Of a stretch of 64,000 bases of DNA, positions 1 to 11,078 are shown piece after piece. Each line of letters begins with the position of its first letter. Position 1 is the stretch's first letter. The position numbers and the translations under genes were made by a program. Where the stretch lies: NCBI GenBank assembly GCA_001414485.1, contig LLEY01000019.1, positions 62,001 to 126,000 of the forward strand. The letters run 5' to 3'. The notes under the pieces were generated by a model. That model had not been told where the DNA came from. It made no database searches and saw only the letters and a list, made by a program, of their open reading frames with translations. The stretch comes from Calycina herbarum (taxonomy: Eukaryota; Ascomycota; Leotiomycetes; Helotiales; Pezizellaceae).

Positions 1-407
1 TTGTAGGATTTTAATGTGTCATTTTAGAGAAAGTACCGCAGGTATGGTGGCTTGAAGGCTGGAGTAGGGGGTTGTTTGGTGTTGTTTGGCTGGAAATTGA
101 TCCTTTGTATCACGAGGTGTTGGAGTGGCCAATGCAAACGATTGGAATCAAGACATAAATATTGAGAACAACCGCAACTTTAAAATTTCTCAAGTTTCCA
201 TATTTTCTCTTTCTCATTTCTTCTAGCATAGAGGGAAAGATTCGACATCAAAACTCAAAATGGCGAATCCTCAGAAATGCCCGTATGAGTCACCCCGACC
301 TCGCTAGACTCATAATCTCCTAAATCCATACCAGGGGTAGGTGTATAAAGTGAGCCAGCCATTATAAGATTTGAACACACATCTTAGACATTTCCGATTT
401 AATTAAA
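1..407. other. Upstream region of the phosphotransferase gene
   Basis: No gene is seen. A 15-codon upstream ORF starts with ATG at 260 and ends at 307, in the presumed 5' leader of the gene that starts at 408. It contains a GTATGAGT sequence that could also serve as a splice donor, so an upstream leader intron is possible. Confidence 0.4.
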
Positions 408-1722
408 ATGCCTCCTCTTTCGAAAAAAGAACAAGTGGAAATCTTGAATGCAATTTCCCAATCCTTATTGGGCACCCCATTTGCCTGTTCCACACTTACG
501 CAACTTGGTGGAGGGACAGTAAGTTTCGTTTACCGAGGCATACTTGCATCTCCCCTTGAGGATGGAAGTAAGAGTGTTATCCTGAAGAAGGCTCCAAATC
601 ATGTTGCCATCAATCGGGATTTTCCACTTGATGCTGGACGTTGCGTAATGATCCATTTCTCTTTCTTTGAATTATTTCCCCTTTTTTCAGAAATTTTGTA
701 GCGAGACTGATGTATAACAACTAGGTCTTTGAAGCAGCAATGCTCGAATCCCTCTCCACAATCCCTTCTCCAAACTCTTCTCCATCAGAAAATCAAATCA
801 CGGTCAAAACACCGATATTGTACGACTTCAACTCCCAAACACACACTCAAGTCTTGCAAGATTTTCCCACCTCCCTCGACATAAAGTCCATCCTCATGTC
901 GCCAAATTCCACTTCCGTCTTCACAAAACTATTCTCAACATCCCTCGGTAAAGCAATAGGATCTTGGCTAAAGACTTTCCACGATTGGTCTTTGGCTGCT
1001 GAACAAGCTGAGCTGAGAAAGTTCGTGAAAGGAAATGAAGCTATGCAAAAGTTGAAGTTTGATGTTACTTATGGAGGCTTTATCAATGTTCTTTCGAATT
1101 TTCCTGATATTTTAGGGGATAAGAGGGAGGTTTTGGAAAGTATTGCGCAGTTTGTGAAGAAAGAATTGGAAGAGGAAAGCAATGGTGATTTCTGGGGAAT
1201 CGTTCATGGGGATTTCTGGGGTGGGAAGTAAGTAGTTCCTGTCATACAGATGTAGATGATGACCCTCGTGCTAATTGTTCGTCAAGCGTCTTGCTCTCCT
1301 CCCCAGAATCAAAAACTCCCTCGGAAACAACAGAATTACAAGTCATCGACTTCGAATTCGCACAAATCGGCCATCCATCCCACGACCTCGGCCAAATGAT
1401 AGGCGATCTCATAGAAAGAAATCACTTCCACGACTTGGACTCGGCTCTCTGGATCTTGGATGGTTTTCTGGAGGGGTATGGAGAGATGAGTGAGGAGTTG
1501 GCTTTTAGGACTGCGATTCATGCGGGAATTCACTTGATTTGTTTTTATACTCGCAGACCGCCGAAGGGACCTGTGAAGGGAACGAAGGAGCAGAGTGAGG
1601 GTGCGATGAGGATTGGATTGGAGTTTGTTTTGAAGGGGTGGGAAAAGGATAGAAAGTGGTTTGAAGGAGGTGTTTTGAAGGGGCTTTTTGTTGTTAGGGA
1701 AGAGAGGAGAGTTGCTGTGTGA
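408..1722 (+). CDS. APH-family phosphotransferase (aminoglycoside/choline/methylthioribose kinase-like)
   Basis: Predicted small-molecule kinase of the protein-kinase-like APH fold, probably cytosolic; the substrate cannot be read from the sequence. Three exons fit: 408-644, 725-1227 and 1287-1722, giving 391 aa. Introns are 80 bp and 59 bp with GT-AG ends (the second donor is GTAAGT). Joining exons 2 and 3 recreates the catalytic-loop motif HGDFWGGN (family HGDxxxxN). It is followed by the metal-binding segment IDFEFAQIGHPSHDLGQ (family DxE/D-G motif). The N-terminus has a glycine-rich loop LGGGTVSFVYR and a Lys in VILKKAP. Exon 2 begins VFEAAMLESL, the usual helix after the ATP-binding strand. 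The start at 408 is preceded by AAA and gives a complete N-lobe. The length suits a fungal APH/MTRK-like enzyme. Family assignment is firm, the exact reaction is not. Confidence 0.85.
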
Positions 1723-3076
1723 AAAAGTCTAGAATAACCTTCCCGGCTGTTTTTGCACAGCATGGAATGTATATACGTAGCTACTCACGCGGTGGACATT
1801 AAAAGCGGCTGCAAATAAACCACCCATTGTTCGCACTTTCTAGTAATATTTTAGAACTTGATTTTTCCAAAACACTTGGGTTAAAATTATTCCAAGTGTG
1901 TAGGATAATTTACTTAAATTACCCTTGGAACTTAGAACTTAGAACATCGAGGGCTAGGTAGGCAGATATAAACCTGATGTTAGCTTGGAGTATAAACCCT
2001 CCCCTTCCCTTCCTCGAAAAACAAGTTGAGGTGGTACTCCAACTCCCAAATATTTTGACCATCATCTTTGCTGATTGAGATCGAGGCTGACGGCTCAGAG
2101 CCAAAAAGCCACACCCACACATTTGGCTCTTTAGGCTTCAGCAGAAGCATTGAAGCCTGAAGCTATTCGCGAAAGTCGCATCCGAAGACTTGCAGGTAAA
2201 GCGCAATTCATGCGGGTTGCCGTGTCGCATCTCCAATCCATTCGGAACTTTCCCCGGGCCAGTCTTTCAATTCTTATCTCCTGTACTTGTATCAACTGGT
2301 CTGTTTGCCTCTTGTCCCGTAAATCAACTGAGAACGAGGCTGTGATGAGGCGACGCGACCTTATTTTGTGCATCTGACCAGCTCAGAGTTGCTGCGGCCT
2401 CGGTGAGCAATCTGCAATCTGGGTGCGGTCGCGGTTTTTATTGGTTTTCGGGGTCAACAGCCCTGTAATTTGGTAATTTGACCCATTCATTCTGTCTGGC
2501 TGGTAAGCTAGCCTACTTCGTCCCAGTCCATAACGGGGCCTCCTAAATAAACCCTGCTTTGCTGGGTCCCGCTATGGACTGTTACGCCTGGGACGAAGTA
2601 GTATGGTGCTAGTATGGCCCACTCGGCTGCAGCGCTGCAGCGACGACCCAGCAGTTCTCACTGGCCCCCCTCCATTACTCCCCAATCCCCTCCAACCCTT
2701 ACACCACGACGTCACAGCCCAATTCACCGGGGACACATGGAGAATTCACTCTGGCGCTCTCTTCTCGACGGAGTACGGCTCAAATACGATGTCGTTCTTT
2801 TCAGCTTCTGCCACAAAACCGACAACCGTTTGCTTATCAATAAAACCTACCTGCTTTCGACAGCCTCATCGCCCTCATCCTCTAGCAAATATTCCCAGTT
2901 GCCTAGGAAAGGCGTCACTTCAACCTCCCGACGGTTCGCATAAAGTCACTAGCTATCGCTCTATCAACTACGGGAGTCACAATCCTTCAGAGCGCATTTC
3001 AACACGTACGGAGTCGCAATCATGACCTAAGAAGCAACAACCTGCAAAGACTACTTTCATCAATCCTACAAACGCG
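1723..3076. other. Intergenic region with a small hairpin repeat
   Basis: No convincing gene. It holds an AT-rich repeat-like stretch around 1860-1925 (also seen near 58790-58850) and an inverted-repeat element at 2514-2600 (separate entry). Short ORFs at 2150-2377 and 2603-3025 have no family features, and the second lies in the presumed promoter and leader of the next gene. Confidence 0.4.
2514..2600. mobile_element. MITE-like 83-bp inverted-repeat element flanked by TA
   Basis: The 14-base arm CTACTTCGTCCCAG (2513-2526) is repeated exactly in inverse at 2588-2601. A second inverted pair, AGTCCATA (2525-2532) and TATGGACT (2573-2580), extends the stem after a 9-base offset. If the outer TA on each side is the target duplication, the element is 2516-2598 with 11-bp terminal repeats, as in tiny Tc1/mariner-derived MITEs. 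No coding capacity. It could alternatively be a transcribed hairpin or terminator. Confidence 0.5.
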
Positions 3077-5748
3077 ATGAGCTTTGGTGCTTCGCCCTCT
3101 GATATTATCATCGTCGCCACTTTTTGTAAAAACCTTTACAGAAAGTGTCGCGATGCTAGCGGAGTAAGTTCTATCCCGGGTGCCATTCCCGGACTTTTCT
3201 TGGAATGGACCTTACTGACTTTGACATAGGAATACAACGAGATTTCGCGCGAAGTAAAGAGCCTATTTACCGTCCTTCGACACTTAAAATACGAAGTCAA
3301 CGCTCCCGAATCACCACTCAACCGCGATCAAGCACTATGGGGTCGTCAACTCGCACCCATCGTGGCAGATTGCCAGTCCACATTACAACAACTCGATGAC
3401 TTGTTGAAGAAATATGGCAGACTCGATCCTAATTCCAATACTTCCTCTTCCTCTCAAAGGGTTATGTGGGACAAGATTCAGTTTGGAAGCAACGAGATGG
3501 ATCAACTTGGCACAATCAGGGTCAAATTGATTTCACACAAGACGAGTTTGACTTTGTTCTTGGATACTATCCAGCTACGGGAATCAGGAAAGATGGCAAC
3601 CACACTTGAGGATCACAGCGAACAACTTGATATGATACTCGATAAAGTCGATGCGATTGCAGCAAGAATGAGTCAAAAGTCCGGCGGAAGTGTCATGTCC
3701 ACTTACTCGGATGATGATAAAGAAGTCTGGAAGGATTTCCGAAGGGAGCTAGTCACTGAAGGCTTTTCGAGCTCTGTTTTACAGAAACATAAGGTAGAAC
3801 CTCCTTTTCCTTCCCTTGTGAAACTCTCCCAATTTTGGTTCTCATGCTTTAGTGTTTCATATCTTAGTGTGCTTTTCGTGCGTTCAATACTTTTATCATC
3901 GATGCCAACTTGTCTGGTGACGCCTAATATACTACCAATGAGCTGTTAGCTATCACTCATCTGTGATATATATTTCTCTGGTGCTTTGAAGCAAGCTGCT
4001 TCATAGCCATTAAATATCAAGCTCTTGGAATTTCTTCTTATTGTCGATATTTTCTCAGATATATTTTCGTGCTTCGAGTTTGATTTCTCAATCTCCTTAT
4101 AATATGTATTTGTTACAATAGGATATTGTAGCGTCATTTTCTAATGCGTCACTCCACGTTTCACAAAACATTTTGTCGCAAAATACTGATTTTCCCTTCA
4201 AGGAAGTACTTCGAGCCTACATTCGTGAGATCGACCAAAAAGGTCTCTTGGATGAATTACCTCCAGCATCCCCAAATACAGGAGTCAATCCACATCATTG
4301 GTTAAATTCTGTTCAACCACCATCTTCTCCAGGCTCCATTCGTACTTTGGATTCAGTAAAGAGTTTGAGAAGCGATGAGAGCGCCAAGGAGATGATGATT
4401 CAAGAGGATAATACGAAATTCCCAACTACAATGAAGTTCGAACGACCAAAACCCGAAAGTCGTGATCAATATCTGTGAGTATTGGAAGGTTGTCATAATA
4501 GTCCAAATCTAATGGATTGAGTAGTGCCCCCATCCCTCAAAGAGAGGCAGTAACAACGTATGATTCCAGTCAACGGCAACAGTCTCCAATTCCAATTTTG
4601 AAGGTTTCGAATAAAGAATCGCGATACGTCAACACAAGCAGTTCTGAGGATGACTCGCAGACCGACAACTCTTTCAGGAGTTCTAGGTCCCCATCTCAAG
4701 GAGCATTAATCAGGACAAGTGATTTGATTGCAATAAGCCAAGCATTGCATGTAAATTCTTCGCTATTGCCCAGCAGTTTTGAAAGCCAGCTCTCTCTTGA
4801 TGGAAGTAACACGAGACGTTTTATTGAATTCGCCCCCGCGGCCTCCCCCTCCCAGTCCATGATAAGCGGTTCTTTAACAAGGCGGGGTTCCAACACAAGC
4901 ACTGGTCATGAGCAGCCAACGTTTCGACTAGCTCCTGATTCTCAAGGAAAACAAATACCATCAGATGCTATTTGGACCAAGATAAGCCGTCGTTTTGTTT
5001 CGCCCGAGGTGTTGGATCAAGACCGCAGACGATACGAAGCGTAAGAGATTCCCCGAATTCGTTTATTTTGACCATGCTGATTTTATGTAGCCGACCGGAG
5101 TTCGTGGCTGTATTGGGAGTTCTTAGTCGAGAAGAAATTGAGAGCTATGCAATTAGGTCCGAAGCACTCCGAGCGGCCCGTAGTCGTCGCCCAAGCTTCC
5201 AATACCCTCCCCCAGCGGGAAAAAATAAACGAAATATGAGAGATACTCCTTCGTCGGATGAAGACAACTCCTCAGACTCGGATATACCTAGACCCCAACA
5301 GCAGCGACGCAATGAGCCTCGCAAGTACACCCCTCGCTCGGGCTATCCAAATCCATATGGAGTTCATGCACCCCCCTCACCTGCGTCTTCGCCAGCTCTC
5401 CCGAAATCACAACCTGTGAGAATACCTCAGTCATCCCGTCGCAATGACCATAGTGATTCTTCGACGTCTTCATCGCCGGCGAGAGAAGAGCGAGACTCAC
5501 ATTATCATCACTCAAGAAAAGAGAGAGATGGTGATCGTCGCCATTCTAGCAGTCGCAGTGGTGGATCGAAGCGAGAACACAGACCCCGCTCATCTACAAG
5601 AAGTAGCAGCACGAACAGTCAGAGAAGCAAAGATCCCCCACGAAGACGGTTCAGAGACAATCTTACCGCGGCGGGAATCGGTGGGGGTATCGGTGGGGCG
5701 GCTGCAAGCTTATTGGGGGTGCTCGCTGAAGCAGCCGAGGGAATTTGA
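3077..5748 (+). CDS. Fungal conserved protein with N-terminal helical domain and Ser/Arg-rich C-terminus
   Basis: Function unknown. Five exons fit: 3077-3163, 3230-3793, 4203-4474, 4522-5040 and 5091-5748, 699 aa. Exon 1 encodes MSFGASPSDIIIVATFCKN, a start I recognise from a conserved ascomycete family whose N-terminal domain resembles those on fungal NACHT/ankyrin signalling proteins. Residues ~30-250 are helical (LKYEVNAPESPLNRDQALWG, FGSNEMDQLG). The exon 4-5 junction rebuilds WTKISRRFVSPEVLDQ followed by RPEFVAVLGVLSREEIE, a second conserved block (DUF8035-like in my recollection). After it come about 150 residues rich in Ser, Arg, Pro and His, then a glycine-patterned end (GIGGGIGGAAASLLGVLAEA) that could insert in or associate with membranes. 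Intron 2 is unusually long (409 bp). The exon 4 acceptor could be 3 bases later (4525). Confidence 0.8.
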
Positions 5749-7768
5749 TGTGTAAGATATACGAAGGGGTGTGTACGAAGGGTGGAAATCTTTGGGCGGG
5801 AATTACGACCAGATGTAAAGTACATTTGGATGGGCATGCATTAGAACTGGGCGTTTCGATTGGAAGTTATTATTCAGCGATGTTTTTATACGACGCATCC
5901 TGCAAAGGATTTGCTGCCTTGGTTTCACGCGAGGAGATAATGAGGGTAGGTGGGGGAGCTTGGGGGGATTTTTGGGGCCAGAATGTATAACACAAAGCGA
6001 GGCAAGGTGGCGACTTGAAGTAAGTGGTTGCATCCAACCTTGAGCGTGTGGTGGCACAGCACATAGGGTCGCTTTATGATAATCTAGTCTAGTATGCAGA
6101 GCGAGACAGAATGGGAGCTCGTTTCACCTACATGTACTCGGTATGCGGCATCCTTTCCGTGTACTTAACCGTTGAGATGGTTATCATTTTTCCAACCAAT
6201 ATCGAAGCAAAGTCCTGCCCTTTCCCCTTTCGTCCCTCATTTCTTGTCCTACCTCATCACAGGGACATGTTCATGCCACGAATCCTTTCTCGATTGCCTT
6301 GAGTAGTCTGAAGTAGTCTTTTCTTTGCATCATTCAGTCAGATTTTAGTTGGTCACAAGATTTCATTTCCCGGTTCTCTCGGATATCTCGTCGATTCTAG
6401 GCGAAGTCGAGAAGGAGAATCAGAAGATGAGGTTGACTGGGTGGAGAAAGTTCTACTGCATCATGATGGAGCAATACTTTATTTATGCGGGGGTCCCACA
6501 CTGCTCTGCGGGGTTTAAACGTCAGGGGGTGGGGATAGCTTGTTCGGGCGATGTTGAGTGGTGGGAGAACCAGCTACAGGGACGCTGACAGTTGATCGAC
6601 AGCCTACCGGATAGAATGCGGGGGGTTGAAAGTGCGCTACCCCGCAACTCCGCTTACGTGCCGTATGTATCGTTTTAGTGGTGACGGAGTGATGCCCAGA
6701 CTGTGTGTCCAACGACTATCCTTCTTCTTTGATGTTTGCCAACGTTTTATTGGCCATTTTTGACGTATACGATAGGGAGGATGATGCAGTTGTTCGTATG
6801 CTTCTTGGCCTATGAGATGGAAAGGTTGCTTGATTGCTTGCGAGAACGAGGAGTTGCAAGTCAGGCATGGCATTGGCCCGAAAGGCATGGGAACCAAGGA
6901 CGGACACTTCTCGCGATGTGCTCGGAAGCTCGGATTAGGATTTACTTTCCCCTCATCTCCTTTTATTTCTGTTTCAAATCAAAACTCAGCTTTACTTGAA
7001 AATTCCTTCTTCGTGGTTGCTCGAGTGAGTGAGGGCAAGTTGCTCGAAGTTCAAGGTGAACCACAATCAGTACAGACTTATTGAAACAGCTTTCTCTATG
7101 TCTTTATTTAGTCACGGCTAGCCCCATCCTTTAATTCCATATCAAGACAAAAGCCCCACAAGCCCTCTAATTGCGGGGTAACACAGCAATCCAAAGAATA
7201 CAACATGGCACAGTTCCGCAGCTAAACCTTGTCGACACATTTTACATTCCCTCGCTTCCCATTTGATATCCCTCCTACCCCTAATTGCCGAGTTATTTCC
7301 ACTAGTCCCCTCGCCCTATTTCGAAAATATCGGTCCTACTGTACCAACAGCCTCCGCAGCAATTATGTACGGGGTTTCCCCAATTCCCACGCCGAATGAG
7401 AGTTCCAAGCCTCAATGGGACGAGGGGTAATGCGAGCTCCTTGGGTCAGGAGGGGGATAGGCGAGTATATGCAGCTTGCAAGTTGATGGATTCGGGGGTC
7501 CAATGGAGGGGAAACGAAATGTGGGATCGTGCTTGGGGACATGGGATGGGTTATCAAAAGAGGGTCTTTAGCCAAGGGCGCTCGTGGTTGTTTCGTGCGG
7601 GGTTTGGGGAGGGGTTGTTGGGGGGAGGGGAGGTAAAAGGGAGAGGATGTCCCTCCGTGGGACTTGGGAGAGATAGCTTGAGCTTCTTTCTTTGGAATTT
7701 GGCGAAATTTGAGAATACACACTTTTCACAACATATAGTTTGGGGATACTGAGAGCGAATTGGGCAAA
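5749..7768. other. 2-kb intergenic region, upstream of alcohol oxidase
   Basis: No supported gene. Several 60-120 codon ORFs occur on both strands (for example around 6515-6712, 6812-7084 and 7396-7752) but overlap each other and show no domain, splice or start-site support. The right part, G/C-skewed and pyrimidine-rich near 7250-7380, is probably the promoter and leader of the gene starting at 7769. Confidence 0.4.
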
Positions 7769-10350
7769 ATGACGGTTCCGGACGAGGTTGATATTATTGT
7801 GTGTGGTGGTGGGAGTTGTGGTTGTGTTGTGGCTGGGAGGTTTGTTCTATCCTCCTTCTTCAGCCCTCCCCCTTTCTGAGTAAAGCTAACTCTACTCCAC
7901 AGATTGGCAAATCTCGACCACAACCTTCAAGTTCTCTTAATTGAAGGCGGAGAAAGCAATTTGAATAATCCAAATGTCTTTCGGCCAGGAGTTTGTAAGT
8001 CTATGGTAGCCCTCGCTTAACTCCAGCATCACTAACTATGCCCCCCAGATCCCCGGAACATGAAATTGGATAGCAAGACTGCATCCTTCTACTACTCTCG
8101 ACCTTCAGAATGGCTTGGTGGCCGAAAGGCAATTGTACCATGTGCCCATATCCTTGGTGGTGGATCATCGATCAATTTCATGATGTATACACGAGCATCG
8201 GCTTCGGACTACGATGATTTCCAAGCCAAGGGATGGACGACGAAGGAACTCATTCCTCTCATGAGGAAGCATGAGACTTATCAACGTGCCTGTAACAACA
8301 AGTAAGACCACTTTACCTCCAACTATATTTGAAGTCATGGGCTAAGGTATTTTCAAGGGATCTTCATGGTGATGAGGGTCCAATCAAGGTCTCTTTCGGA
8401 AATTATACGTATCCTATCATGTCGGATTTCTTGAGGGCAGCTGAGTCTCAAGGTATTCCAACGACTGATGATCTCCAAGATCTGGTTACCGGACAGTAAG
8501 CCATGACCTCCCTGCAGTGTGCTACGCATACACGAGCTAACCAATGATAGTGGTGCTGAGCATTGGCTCAAATGGATTAATCGAGACGTAAGACACACAT
8601 GCATGCTTCCTCCTCCTCTCATACCACCAACTAACATACCCAGACCGGACGAAGAAGTGACTCCGCCCACGGCTACATCCACTCGACCCGTTCGGTCCAC
8701 CAAAACCTCCACCTCCAATGCAACACCAAAGTCGACAAAGTAATAATCGAAAACGGTCGCGCAGTCGGAGTCCGCACTATCCCCACGAAGCCTCTCCACC
8801 CATCCGTGAGTACTCTTCCTCCCCTTAGCTCAACATTATTGATACGAGTCCCCCCAAGCAGCAACAATCCCGCACTTTCCGCGCCAGAAAGCAAATCATT
8901 ATTTCGGGTGGTACACTCTCTAGCCCATTGATCTTGCAACGATCTGGTATTGGTGATGCGCAGAAGTTGAGGAAGGTGGGTGTTAAGCCTATTGTTGATC
9001 TTCCTGGTGTGGGGGAGAATTTCCAGGATCATTATTTGACTTTCTCTGGTATGTTGTGTTTCCCTCCCCCTTCCCCCTTCCCCCTTGCCTCTTTCTTTTA
9101 CTAAGACATATAGTCTTCCGCGCCAAACCCGACACCGAGTCTTTCGATGACTTCGTCCGTGGTGTGCCAGAGGTCCAGAAAGCTGTCTTTGATGAATGGA
9201 ATATCAAAGGTACTGGTCCACTCGCTACTAATGGCATCGATGCTGGTGTCAAGGTTCGACCCACCGAGGAAGAACTCAGGGAGATGGAGTCTTGGCCTAC
9301 ACCACATTTCAGGAGTGGTTGGGATTCTTACTTTAAGAATAAACCTGATAAGCCTGTTATGCACTATTCGGTCATTGCTGGGTAAGTTCCTCGCTCTTTG
9401 TCTTCATGGAATCGAGTTACTAAGATTGTATAGATGGTTCGGAGATCACATGTTGATGCCACCCGGAAAATTCTTCACCATGTTCCATTTCTTGGAATAT
9501 CCATTCTCGCGTGGCTCGACCTTCATCAACTCACCAGATCCATATGAAGCTCCCGATTTCGACGCCGGATTCATGAATGACGAGAGAGATATGGCACCCA
9601 TGGTTTGGGGATACATAAAATCTCGTACCTGCCTCCTTTCCCACTCCCCACCCCCAAAATGAAGTCAACAACTAACAACAAAATAGGCGAGACTGCAAGA
9701 CGAATGGACGCGTACGCCGGAGAAGTCCAAAACATGCACCCCTTCTACGCATTCAACTCCCCCGTCGCAGCGCGCGACATGGACCTCGCAACCACAAAGG
9801 CCTACGCCCTCCCTGGTAACATCACAGCCGGAATTCAACACGGCTCCTGGTCTCAACCCCTCGAAGGCGGTCTCCAACCTAAAGCCACATCCTTAAACTC
9901 CAACTGTCAAACCATCTACGAAGATCTCAAATACTCCAATGCCGACATCGAAGCCGTCGAGGAATGGGTCAAGAGACACGTTGAAACCACATGGCATTCC
10001 CTTGGAACATGTTCCATTGCTCCGAAAGAGGGGAATAGTATTGTGAAACATGGAGTTCTTGATGAGAGGTTGAATGTTCATGGAGTTCAGGGGTTGAAGG
10101 TTGCGGATTTGAGTGTTTGTCCAGATAATGTTGGGTGTAATACTTATAGTACTGCGCTGTTGATTGGGGAGAAGTGTGCCATGCTCGTCGGTGAGGATTT
10201 GGGGTATAAGGGGAGTGATTTGGATATGAAGGTATGTCTTTCCTCTCCGTCCTTCTCTAGTTTTGGTGGTGGGAGGCTAATTCTTGTTACTAGGTACCGA
10301 ACTATCATGCTCCAGGCGAACTCTCGGGTCTTGCTTCTGCGAGACTATGA
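7769..10350 (+). CDS. AOX: Alcohol (methanol) oxidase, GMC oxidoreductase, peroxisomal
   Basis: FAD-dependent oxidation of methanol or other short primary alcohols to aldehyde plus H2O2, expected in peroxisomes. Eleven exons fit: 7769-7839, 7903-7994, 8049-8301, 8358-8495, 8551-8587, 8644-8805, 8862-9048, 9114-9381, 9434-9624, 9687-10231 and 10294-10350, 666 aa, the usual length. The N-terminal dinucleotide-binding motif is CGGGSCGCVVAGR. The GMC signature lies around HILGGGSSINFMMYTRAS, and the second around ISGGTLSSPLILQRSGIG. The active-site His and Asn regions are TTWHSLGTCS and PDNVGCNTYSTAL. The last exon supplies the C-terminus SARL, a peroxisomal targeting signal type 1. Exon 7 has a NAGNAG acceptor (8857-8861), so one Gln may be alternatively included. 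The match to filamentous-fungal alcohol oxidases is very strong along the whole length. Confidence 0.93.
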
Positions 10351-10931
10351 GTCTTTTGCATGATAAAGGGTTGCGATAGGGGGAGAGCTTTACCATTCTT
10401 GGGTTTGAGAGGTTGCTTTTCGCAGACTGATTAACACGCTCTTTATATGTAGTATTTCTATTATTAAGGGTTATCAAAGTTTGTTTTCAAGAAACTTGAT
10501 CACGTTTTGAAAGCCTGTGATGAAATTGTCGCAAGTGAGACTCTGTCAATGTTTTGGAAATGGTACGATTAACTGAACTTTCAATCCTCCTGTTCAAAGT
10601 TGAGACGAATACAAAGTGCAACGATAACCGTAATTTTTTGTACACAGTAAGCTCATCAACTAATGTTTTTAATTGCGGTAGAGAGTAGATGTTCTCAGCA
10701 ACTGCAAAGTTATGAAGAGTCGGCTGCCATGGAGTACGAGAAAGATGGGTAGTCGCAATCGTTCACGGATTTACCTTGTGGCCCATCTTGGTATAACTAA
10801 CCAAGGGTTATAACTCGTCGTTAAAAGGAATAATAATCAAAAACATGAGCAAAGAGAAAGTACTAAGCTGATCAATTGAGGAAGATTTTTGCAAAGAGCA
10901 AGTGTTGTTGAATTCACTGTTGACTTCGCTA
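10351..10931. other. Spacer between alcohol oxidase and the transposon nest
   Basis: No gene is seen. It should contain the 3' UTR of the alcohol oxidase. The block ends at the TA dinucleotide (10930-10931) that is the left target duplication of the DNA transposon. Confidence 0.5.
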
Positions 10932-11047
10932 CAGTCAGTTGCGAGTTAAGCTTGAATTTGCCTACTTTTTTTATAATCCGAGCGTTTTATATACCGTAAT
11001 CGTGCCTAGGAGGCCCTATAGAAATATTAGCTAAATAACCACTTATT
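10932..11047 (+). repeat. Left terminal inverted repeat of the DNA transposon
   Basis: Near-complete inverse match of 30968-31082, beginning CAGTCAGTTGCGAGTTAAGC and ending AACCACTTATT. Most differences are transitions, as expected from RIP. Confidence 0.9.
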
Positions 11048-11078
11048 ACCTTGTTCTTAATACCTTTGATACTCTAAT

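Noticed and set aside
2603..3025. 140-codon ORF upstream of the gene at 3077
   Set aside because: No domain, overlaps another ORF in a different frame, and lies where the promoter and leader of the next gene are expected.
7363..7752. Overlapping sense and antisense ORFs of about 119 codons
   Set aside because: Both strands are open over the same low-complexity G-rich stretch, with no family features; typical of chance openness.
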